Shown here one piece after another: positions 8,056 to 14,140 of a stretch of DNA of 15,323 nucleotides. Position numbers and translations under genes: made by a program. Below the pieces are notes generated by a model. It had not been told where the DNA came from, did not search any database, and worked only from the letters and a program-made list of their open reading frames with translations. How positions within the stretch are numbered: the first letter of the stretch is position 1; each line of letters begins with the position of its first letter. Origin of the DNA: Pseudomonadota bacterium (GTDB lineage: Bacteria; Pseudomonadota; Gammaproteobacteria; Arenicellales; UBA868); NCBI GenBank assembly GCA_018661145.1, contig JABJIU010000204.1, forward strand, positions 1-15,323, given 5' to 3'.

Positions 8056-9120
8056 CTAACCGCTGAACCCGTTTCCAGTTGGAGCGTTGGAAACGGTGCC
8101 CGACGGATCTACGTCGCTGTTTTCTTCACCTTCAGAGGAAGATTCACCGACAAGATCAGCAACATTCGACAACAGATACGAACAGAACTGGAACAGCATG
8201 GACATTGAAAAGATGATCATGAAACCAACCATTAGATACTTTACATACATCCCAAAGCCCTGCTGGTAGATCTCAAAACTGAGTAAAGGACTGTTCAGGC
8301 TACTACCCTTCCCCCACATGCCAGTTATCAGGATGATCCAACACAGGGGTAGGCCCAGCAAGATCACGCCAATGGTATTGGCCCAAGCCTTGCCTCTCTT
8401 TGAAAAGTTGGTGTACAGAACATCGACCCGAACATGACCCTCCGTAACCAGCGCATAGGCACTTGCGAAGAGAAAAAGTCCGGCGTACCAGAAACGCACC
8501 AGGTCCCCCTGAAAAGGCTGCTCGTACGAGTACACAAAGCGGCTGATCACAATCGAAAACTCTGAAAGCACCACCATCAGCGCTAGCCAAATAAAACCCA
8601 GACTTCTTGTAAAAAACGCAATCACAAAACCCAGGACAAGGAGTGGGTAGTGAACGTACGTGCCGCGGAAAATCGGTCGGCCAAGGGACTTCGCCATGTC
8701 TTCGCCAACAAAAATCGCAAGCCAATCTTCTACCCGCAAAAAGGAGATTGCGATATCAACTATGCCGATAAGCACGAGACCCCAAAAACAGCCTCGGACA
8801 ATGAAAGCGGCAACAGCACCGAGGCGATCTGCGTCACTCCACAAAGAAGCGTTCTGGCGCCTTCGGGCATATAAAGCAATCGCGATTGCCAAAACAAACC
8901 AACTGGCAAACTGCAGTCCGCCCTTGAATTTCAAGGAATCTGAAAATGGTTGGGCATCTGAACTTTGCCAATTCTGGATCAGGGCAAGTGTCCCCGGCCA
9001 ATCCTGCCAAAATATCAGGTAGTTATGAAAAATATACAAAAGGCCCAATGTTGGGACGAGCCAGCCGAAAAACCGCATGATATTTGCAGTTACCGGCAAC
9101 CCGTTACTAGATGATGCCAT
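8056..9120 (-). CDS. dctQ: TRAP transporter small permease (DctQ), enlarged form
   Basis: The 354-residue membrane protein has about eight hydrophobic segments (roughly 16-34, 70-85, 103-127, 156-172, 175-196, 208-225, 246-267 and 291-315). Classical DctQ has four in about 170-200 residues. The DctQ-like part is the C-terminal half: SEFSIVISRFVY (186-197), then FWYAGLFLFASAYAL and EGHVRVDVLY (227-236), the latter typical of DctQ. The N-terminal half is an added membrane region, and the last 30 residues are polar and acidic. It should form the membrane complex with DctM, whose gene begins 13 bases downstream. It lies 115 bases after dctP, with a hairpin between. The ATG at 9120 has no strong ribosome binding site. 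Confidence in the family is high from the context; function of the extra half is unknown. Confidence 0.9.
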   Translation of the reverse strand: MASSSNGLPVTANIMRFFGWLVPTLGLLYIFHNYLIFWQDWPGTLALIQNWQSSDAQPFSDSLKFKGGLQFASWFVLAIAIALYARRRQNASLWSDADRLGAVAAFIVRGCFWGLVLIGIVDIAISFLRVEDWLAIFVGEDMAKSLGRPIFRGTYVHYPLLVLGFVIAFFTRSLGFIWLALMVVLSEFSIVISRFVYSYEQPFQGDLVRFWYAGLFLFASAYALVTEGHVRVDVLYTNFSKRGKAWANTIGVILLGLPLCWIILITGMWGKGSSLNSPLLSFEIYQQGFGMYVKYLMVGFMIIFSMSMLFQFCSYLLSNVADLVGESSSEGEENSDVDPSGTVSNAPTGNGFSG

Positions 9121-9185
9121 CCGTCAGGAATGACCACATTGGGCAGAGTCACCCACTACTCGTAACAAATAAAAGAGCAGTGCGC

Positions 9186-9215
9186 AAAAAAGCGGAGCCT
9201 TGCAGCTCCGCTTTT
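9186..9215 (-). terminator. Hairpin terminator/attenuator between dctP and dctQ
   Basis: A perfect 8-bp stem (AGCGGAGC at 9191-9198 with GCTCCGCT at 9205-9212, 6-base loop) starts about 24 bases after the dctP stop codon. On the minus strand it is followed by a run of T, the form of an intrinsic terminator. Flanking A and T runs extend the stem. Because dctQ and dctM follow on the same strand, partial read-through is likely, giving more binding protein than permease; that is common in TRAP and ABC operons. On the plus strand only a four-T run follows. Confidence 0.75.
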
Positions 9216-9235
9216 CCTCTGACCTGAGTGAGCGA

Positions 9236-10330
9236 TTAAACGCCTACACCAAGGACGCGGTTCCGCTGACGCAGGTAGGGCTGGTCCGACAGATTCATCC
9301 AACGGCCAACATCCCTTCGCGTGGCGGCAAAACTCTCGTGAATTCTGTTAGCCAGTTCACTGTGAGCGCGAACCTCCTCGAAGACTTCCTCGGCAGCCTC
9401 ACCAAAAGCGTCGTAGACGTCATCATTGAATTCTCGCACCTGAACACCTTGCTCGGTGATCAGCTTATCGAGTGCGGCGCCGTTTTTAGCGTTGTACTCT
9501 GACATCATGCGAGAATCCTCCTGAGCAGCGGCAGCTTTAATCAAGGCCTGATCGGTCTTTGAAAGACCATCCCACCAGCTCTTGTTCATGCCCACCGCAA
9601 GCATTGAAGCCGGCTCGTGCATACCCGGGAAGTAATAGTACTTGGCGGCCTCATAAAACTTCATGTACGAGTCATTCCAAGGTCCTACCCACTCAGTAGC
9701 ATCAATTGCACCCGACATCAGGTTTTCATAAATCTGACTGCCCGGCAGGGAGACCGGTGACGCGCCTAGCTTAGCCATCACATCGCCGCCAAGACCCGGG
9801 ATACGCATCTTCAGACCTTTGAGGTCATCTGCAGAATTAATCTCCTTGCGGAACCAACCTCCCATCTGCACACCCGTGTTTCCACAGGTTAAACATTTAA
9901 GGCCAAATTCACCTGACAGTTCATCCCACAATTCCTGACCGCCGCCCCAGTTAATCCAGGCATTGATCTCACTGTACACAAAGCCAAACGGTACGGCTGT
10001 AAAGTACGCCCAGCCCGGATGTTTGCCTTTCCAGTAGTAGTCCGCTGCGTGATACATCTGAGCGTTTCCAGATGCTACCTCATCAAAAGAGTCAAACGGC
10101 TTCACTCGCTCACCACTTGCGTAGTAGGTCACATTCAGACGACCGTCTGAAAGCTCGCTCAGGCTCTTAGCAAAACGCTGGGCGCCTGTGCCCAGACCTG
10201 GGAAATCGCGCGGCCAGGTTGTGACCATAGCGATCTCTGTACGAGCTTTTACGATTGCAGGCGCCGCCAGGGTGCCTGCAGCGACGGCCGTGCCCGCTCC
10301 TGCCTTTTTAAGAAAATCGCGTCTTTCCAT
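9236..10330 (-). CDS. dctP: TRAP transporter periplasmic substrate-binding protein (DctP family, TakP-type)
   Basis: The 364-residue protein begins with a twin-arginine signal, RRDFLKKAG, followed by a hydrophobic stretch and probable cleavage near residue 29 (AIVKA). The mature part matches the TakP branch of DctP proteins (2-oxo acid type): TTWPRDFPGLGTGAQRFAKS (37-56), GVQMGGWF (153-160), KMRIPGLGG (174-182) with the carboxylate-binding Arg176, and IDATEWVGPWND (209-220) with Glu213/Trp214. In TakP these positions, with a glutamine, hold the ligand through a cation (family knowledge). The ligand is thus a carboxylate; sulfoacetate is suggested by downstream enzymes only. A strong AGGAGG lies about 5 bases before the ATG. 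It is the first gene of the leftward unit. The long helical C-terminal part (about 260-345) is the one swapped in TakP dimers. Confidence 0.95.
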   Translation of the reverse strand: MERRDFLKKAGAGTAVAAGTLAAPAIVKARTEIAMVTTWPRDFPGLGTGAQRFAKSLSELSDGRLNVTYYASGERVKPFDSFDEVASGNAQMYHAADYYWKGKHPGWAYFTAVPFGFVYSEINAWINWGGGQELWDELSGEFGLKCLTCGNTGVQMGGWFRKEINSADDLKGLKMRIPGLGGDVMAKLGASPVSLPGSQIYENLMSGAIDATEWVGPWNDSYMKFYEAAKYYYFPGMHEPASMLAVGMNKSWWDGLSKTDQALIKAAAAQEDSRMMSEYNAKNGAALDKLITEQGVQVREFNDDVYDAFGEAAEEVFEEVRAHSELANRIHESFAATRRDVGRWMNLSDQPYLRQRNRVLGVGV

Positions 10331-10368
10331 GAATTCCTCCTCAACTGGTAGTTAACGTCATCTTAGAG

Positions 10369-10389
10369 TCTCGAAAAAGCTTTTCGAGA
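10369..10389. promoter_or_regulatory. Perfect palindrome, candidate operator in the dctP leader
   Basis: Arms TCTCGAAAA (10369-10377) and TTTTCGAGA (10381-10389) are exact reverse complements around a 3-base centre. The site lies between the predicted dctP start site and its ribosome binding site, where a bound repressor would block transcription. It is too tight-looped for a good hairpin and no T run follows in the dctP direction, so a protein-binding site is likelier than a terminator. The binding protein is unknown; no regulator gene lies in the window. Confidence 0.5.
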
Positions 10390-10401
10390 TACCGTTGCTT
10401 T

Positions 10402-10430
10402 AGTATGGCAACTATGTAAACCGATGACAA
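10402..10430 (-). promoter_or_regulatory. Predicted sigma70-type promoter of dctP
   Basis: On the minus strand a -35 TTGTCA (10430-10425, five of six consensus bases) and a -10 CATACT (10407-10402, four of six) are separated by 17 bases. Transcription would start near 10395, leaving a leader of about 65 bases that includes the palindrome and the AGGAGG. It is predicted by eye only. Confidence 0.5.
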
Positions 10431-10514
10431 CGAGAATCCCAAGCGTAGCCAACAGACTAATATCTCAACGGGGTTGCCCTTAAAATCAACCTCAGGCAGC
10501 CTAAATCAATTGGC

Positions 10515-10520
10515 TATAAC
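10515..10520 (+). promoter_or_regulatory. Weak -10 candidate for the methyltransferase operon
   Basis: TATAAC matches five of six -10 bases, but no good -35 is found 16-18 bases upstream. A start here would leave only a short leader before the GTG at 10535 or ATG at 10544, so this promoter may need an activator or may not be real. Confidence 0.25.
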
Positions 10521-10534
10521 TCTGGTTTTCTTAA

Positions 10535-11755
10535 GTGCTCGAAATGGTCAGACCCTTGTCAACAGAACAACACACACTAAGAAAAATCGCAGAATCAACT
10601 CTTAAATATATGAAGAAAAAGGAAAAATCAAAAGAGCGCACTGCTCGAACAATAGCCATGAAGGGCGGGGGCTACTATAGCCAGCGCACCCGCGGCGCCA
10701 AGGATGTTATCGATAATGCTTCGGAGATGCTCGTTGAGGCCGCCGACGCAATTGACCTTCCAGACAAAGGAAGGGCGATCGTCCTTGCTGACTTTGGGGC
10801 GGCTGATGGTGGCACATCCGAAAGCGCGCTGAGAAAGTGTATTGAGCGGGTTCGGATGCGCTTCTCTGATGCACAGATTCAGATCAGTTATACCGACCTA
10901 CCAAGCAATGACTTCAGCGCCTTATTTAAGAATCTTCTTGGATTCGGCTCCTTAACGGCTAACACCTATCTCACGGACATCGAGAATGTTTATGTAAACG
11001 CCTGCGGCATCGGCTTTCACAAACAACTCTTACCTGATGCATCACTGGATATTGGGTTCTCTGCAACAGCAATGCACTATATTTCTGAAAAGCCCGGCCC
11101 TATCGAAAATCATGTCCATATGGTGGGCGCGAGCAGCAACACGCTAACTGCCTATGCGGCCCAGGCGCAGAAAAACTGGAATGACCTTCTTCTTGCCCGC
11201 GCCAATGAACTACGACCCAATGGCCAACTTGTAATGCTGAACTTTGGTATCGATGAGGAAGGTCGCTATCTTGGTCACACCGGAGGCGTGAACATGTTTG
11301 ATACTTTCGCCAATCTCTGGACCCAGATGCGTGACGAAGGCGTTATCTCCAGTGATGAATTTATCAACACTGCCTTTCCTCAATATTACCGAACGGTTGA
11401 AGAATTCTGCGCTCCGTTCAAAAACGAAGATTCACTGGTCTATCAAGCAGGATTGAGGCTTATCTCAGCTCGGACCGGAGTCGTGAAGTGTCCATACCGA
11501 AAAGCCTATGACGAGTCTGATGGAACGATGTCGGCCAGAGAATTTGCCCAAAGTTATATTCCGACGCTAAGGTCATGGAGTGAGGCTGTTTTTTTAAACG
11601 GTCTTGATGATGCCAGGCCACTGGAGCAGCGCCACTTGATCGTCGATGATTTCTATAAACGCTATGAGGATCGCGTCGCTTCGGATCCCGACGGTCATGC
11701 TATGGATTACGTCCATTGCTACCTAGCGGTCCGAAAAATCGCTGATCAGTCGTAG
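10535..11755 (+). CDS. SABATH-family SAM-dependent carboxyl methyltransferase
   Basis: The 406-residue protein matches the SABATH family (Methyltransf_7), known from plant salicylate, benzoate, jasmonate, indole-acetate and gibberellin carboxyl methyltransferases, with scattered bacterial members. Seen: MKGGGYYSQRT (42-52), where plants have the MNGG..SYA motif; the SAM-binding ADFGAADGGTS (85-95); YTDLPSNDFSALFKNL (119-134), counterpart of the plant NDLPGNDFN segment; FHKQLLPDASLD (161-172); FSATAMHYIS (175-184), where plants have HSSYSLMWLS; and LRPNGQLVML (226-235). The plant aromatic-substrate Trp seems replaced by Tyr182. It should transfer a methyl group to a small-molecule carboxylate in the cytoplasm. 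The start is uncertain: GTG 10535, ATG 10544, ATG 10610 and ATG 10658 are all in frame and none has a clear ribosome site. The first 120 bases are AT-rich compared with neighbours. The acceptor acid is unknown. Confidence 0.87.
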   Translation: MLEMVRPLSTEQHTLRKIAESTLKYMKKKEKSKERTARTIAMKGGGYYSQRTRGAKDVIDNASEMLVEAADAIDLPDKGRAIVLADFGAADGGTSESALRKCIERVRMRFSDAQIQISYTDLPSNDFSALFKNLLGFGSLTANTYLTDIENVYVNACGIGFHKQLLPDASLDIGFSATAMHYISEKPGPIENHVHMVGASSNTLTAYAAQAQKNWNDLLLARANELRPNGQLVMLNFGIDEEGRYLGHTGGVNMFDTFANLWTQMRDEGVISSDEFINTAFPQYYRTVEEFCAPFKNEDSLVYQAGLRLISARTGVVKCPYRKAYDESDGTMSAREFAQSYIPTLRSWSEAVFLNGLDDARPLEQRHLIVDDFYKRYEDRVASDPDGHAMDYVHCYLAVRKIADQS

Positions 11756-11776
11756 GCTCAATCCGGTCTCTGTATT

Positions 11777-12745
11777 ATGCGTGCGGTCGTTCTCCCCGGA
11801 ATCCGTAAAACGCTTGTCGTCGAGGATAATTACCCTGATCCTGTCCTGCGGGAGGAAAAAGGTGAGGTCATCGAGATTACCGCCTGTGGGGTCTGTCATT
11901 CTGACCTGCATGTCGTCGATGGCGAGTTCCCCAGCCCCTTACCCCTAGTCTTGGGTCATGAAGTCACCGGTGTCCACCCCAAATTGGGTCCCGTCCTGCT
12001 GTACGCCCCCTGGGGGTGCGGCGCCTGTCCACAATGCGCCGATGGTGACGAAATGATCTGCGCAAATTCCAATGAGGCCGGGTTGTTCACGAACGGCGGG
12101 TACTGCGAACGTATGTATGTTCCCGACCGAAAATATCTTGCCCCGCTTGATGGTCTGGATCCCATCACCGCCGCCCCGTTGGCATGCGGCGGACTGACGG
12201 CCTACCGTGCGGTTGACCACGGCATAAAGGCCTTGGCGCCAATGCAGCGTCAAGGGAGAGTACTTCTGATCGGCGTCGGCGGCCTTGGTCAATATGCCAT
12301 CCGCTATCTGCGGCTTCTCACCAATGCAAAGATCATTGCCCTTGATGTCGCTGAAGACAAAAGATCCAGAGCCCTCGAACTCGGCGCAGACGAAGCAATT
12401 GGACCCGATGAAGATATCGCACCCTGCGACCTTATTATTGACTTCATTGGATCGGATATAACCCTTGCTACCGCAGCAGGCGCGGTAGCCCGCAAAGGCA
12501 TGATTATTGTTGTCGGCCTCGGCGGAGGTCAGACAAACTTCGGCCTTGGAAAAGTGCCGCCGGAAGCACGATTCATGACCAGTTTCTGGGGTACGCGCCA
12601 GCAGATGGACGAATTGCTCGAGCTCGCCCGACGGGAACCCTCGATTATGCCTTCTGTTGAGACGCTGCCACTATCTGATGCACAGCATGCACACAACCGC
12701 CTTCGGGAGGGACGGGTCGCAGGCCGAGTTGTGCTTATTCCCTGA
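11777..12745 (+). CDS. Zinc-dependent medium-chain alcohol dehydrogenase (ADH-A-like), shortened
   Basis: The 322-residue MDR enzyme should oxidise an alcohol or reduce a carbonyl with NAD(H). Seen: catalytic-zinc ligands Cys40 (GVCHSD), His61-Glu62 (GHE) and Cys137 (ACGGLTAYRA); a structural-zinc loop with Cys81, Cys84, Cys87 and Cys95 (PWGCGACPQC); the Rossmann motif GVGGLG (166-171) followed by an acidic residue (Asp190) that favours NAD over NADP. The C-terminal FWGTRQQMDELLELARRE and RLREG segments resemble Rhodococcus ADH-A type enzymes, which are about 345 residues. The difference lies partly just after GHE, where about 11 residues and the usual GD(R/A)V turn are missing without a frame change. 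All zinc ligands remain, so it is probably functional. It follows the methyltransferase by 21 bases. No ribosome site is evident. Confidence 0.9.
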   Translation: MRAVVLPGIRKTLVVEDNYPDPVLREEKGEVIEITACGVCHSDLHVVDGEFPSPLPLVLGHEVTGVHPKLGPVLLYAPWGCGACPQCADGDEMICANSNEAGLFTNGGYCERMYVPDRKYLAPLDGLDPITAAPLACGGLTAYRAVDHGIKALAPMQRQGRVLLIGVGGLGQYAIRYLRLLTNAKIIALDVAEDKRSRALELGADEAIGPDEDIAPCDLIIDFIGSDITLATAAGAVARKGMIIVVGLGGGQTNFGLGKVPPEARFMTSFWGTRQQMDELLELARREPSIMPSVETLPLSDAQHAHNRLREGRVAGRVVLIP

Positions 12746-12796
12746 TAGATTAGACGATCTGCTTTTAAATCCAGTATTACCGCGAGACAGTCCATC

Positions 12797-14134
12797 ATGA
12801 ACCGAACCGCTGATGATTTTCGGACAGCCTGTAACGATGCCGGCGTACACACAGTAGAACTGGGCACTCCGGACAGTCAAGGGCATATACGGGGTAAACG
12901 CATACCAGTCGACCGGTTCTTTGAGGTCACGGTGAACAGCGGGGCCAAAATTGCCGACGCCATATTTGTTTTTGATATTCAGAACGATCTTCCTGACAAC
13001 GAGTTCGTCAACATGGACACCGGCTATCTCGACTGCACACTGGTACCAGAGATCAGTAGCGGACGCATCCTGCATCACCGTCCCGGCTACGCCATGGTAT
13101 TCGCCTCGGTGGATAACGAGAATGGAGAACCGCACCCACTGGCACCACGTAACGTGCTTGCCCAGCAGATTGCGAAACTCAACCGTCAGGAACTGAATCC
13201 GGTTGTTGCGACCGAAATGGAATTCTATTTGACGACTCCGGACTGGCAGCCAGTGCAGGATCATATCCAGTACAGCTCCCTTACTGACCGTGTCGATCTT
13301 GAACCGGTTTTATATGCAATGCGTGAGGCACTGGCGGGCGCAGGTATCGAGGTGGAATCGTCAAATTACGAGTACGGTCCCGGACAAATTGAGATCAACA
13401 CCGGTCCCGCTGATGCGATGCGTACTGCCGACAACACTGTTTTATTCAAGTCCATCGTCAAGCAGGTAGCGGTTCAACATGATCTGAGGGCAACTTTCAT
13501 GCCGAAACCCTGGGCCGAGGCATCTGGCTCCGGGATGCATGTACACACCTCGCTTTCACGTGACGGCGAGAATGTATTCTCATCCTGCGACGGCGCCCCC
13601 GATGGCCTGATGGCAGGTTGGCTTGCGGGGTTAATGGAGCACGCACTTGCGATGACCTTTCTCGGCGCACCGACCAGTAACGGACCAAGGCGGATCCGCC
13701 CCTATACCTTTGCCCCTACCCATGTGAACTGGGGTCTGGACAATAGAACCGTTCTGGCGCGTTGCATATGTGAAGCGGGTTCCGCCGCCAACCGGATCGA
13801 GTATCGTTCAGCCGGTGCCGACGCCCATCCTCATCTCGTCATTGCCGGTATCCTGGCTGCCGGAGCAGATGGCATTGACCATTCACTATCCCCCGAAGAG
13901 ATGAGCATCGGGGATACGTATACCAATCCCGGTGACGCTACTCCCCTGCCCGCCGACCTCGCAACAACTCTGGCGTCGTTTGAGGGATCTAAACTATCGC
14001 AATTGCTGGGCGACACCTTTTCAAAAAGCTATGCCTCCATTGCTGCCCACGAAGTAACCCATGCCGCTGAACATAATCCCGATCCTGATGCGGTAAGCGA
14101 TTGGGAACGACAGCGACTGATGGAGCACAGTTAA
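12797..14134 (+). CDS. Glutamine synthetase-like gamma-glutamyl-amine ligase (PuuA/GlnT type)
   Basis: The 445-residue protein belongs to the glutamine synthetase superfamily. These enzymes use ATP to join the gamma-carboxyl of glutamate to an amine. Seen: metal-binding EMEFYL (140-145), EYGPGQIEIN (192-201), ATP/metal motif SGSGMHVHTSL (243-253), NWGLDNRTVLAR (311-322) with Arg317, and RIEYRSAGADAHPHLVIAG (333-351). It lacks the features of housekeeping GlnA, including the adenylylation tyrosine region, and looks like gamma-glutamylpolyamine, -anilide, -isopropylamide or -methylamide synthetases. Those start catabolism of an amine by masking it; a few family members make amides in biosynthesis. 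It lies 51 bases after the dehydrogenase and 6 bases before the P450, so the glutamylated amine may be the P450 substrate (inference, by analogy with aniline degradation where gamma-glutamylanilide is then oxygenated). The amine is unknown. Confidence 0.88.
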   Translation: MNRTADDFRTACNDAGVHTVELGTPDSQGHIRGKRIPVDRFFEVTVNSGAKIADAIFVFDIQNDLPDNEFVNMDTGYLDCTLVPEISSGRILHHRPGYAMVFASVDNENGEPHPLAPRNVLAQQIAKLNRQELNPVVATEMEFYLTTPDWQPVQDHIQYSSLTDRVDLEPVLYAMREALAGAGIEVESSNYEYGPGQIEINTGPADAMRTADNTVLFKSIVKQVAVQHDLRATFMPKPWAEASGSGMHVHTSLSRDGENVFSSCDGAPDGLMAGWLAGLMEHALAMTFLGAPTSNGPRRIRPYTFAPTHVNWGLDNRTVLARCICEAGSAANRIEYRSAGADAHPHLVIAGILAAGADGIDHSLSPEEMSIGDTYTNPGDATPLPADLATTLASFEGSKLSQLLGDTFSKSYASIAAHEVTHAAEHNPDPDAVSDWERQRLMEHS

Positions 14135-14140
14135 AGGAAA

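Noticed and set aside
10369..10389. Palindrome as an intrinsic terminator
   Set aside because: It is AT-rich with a three-base centre, has no following T run towards dctP, and lies upstream of the gene; an operator fits better.
12671..13264. Open frame of 197 codons on the minus strand across the dehydrogenase/glutamine synthetase-like junction
   Set aside because: It overlaps two well-supported genes, has no motif or ribosome site, and is explained as antisense shadow.
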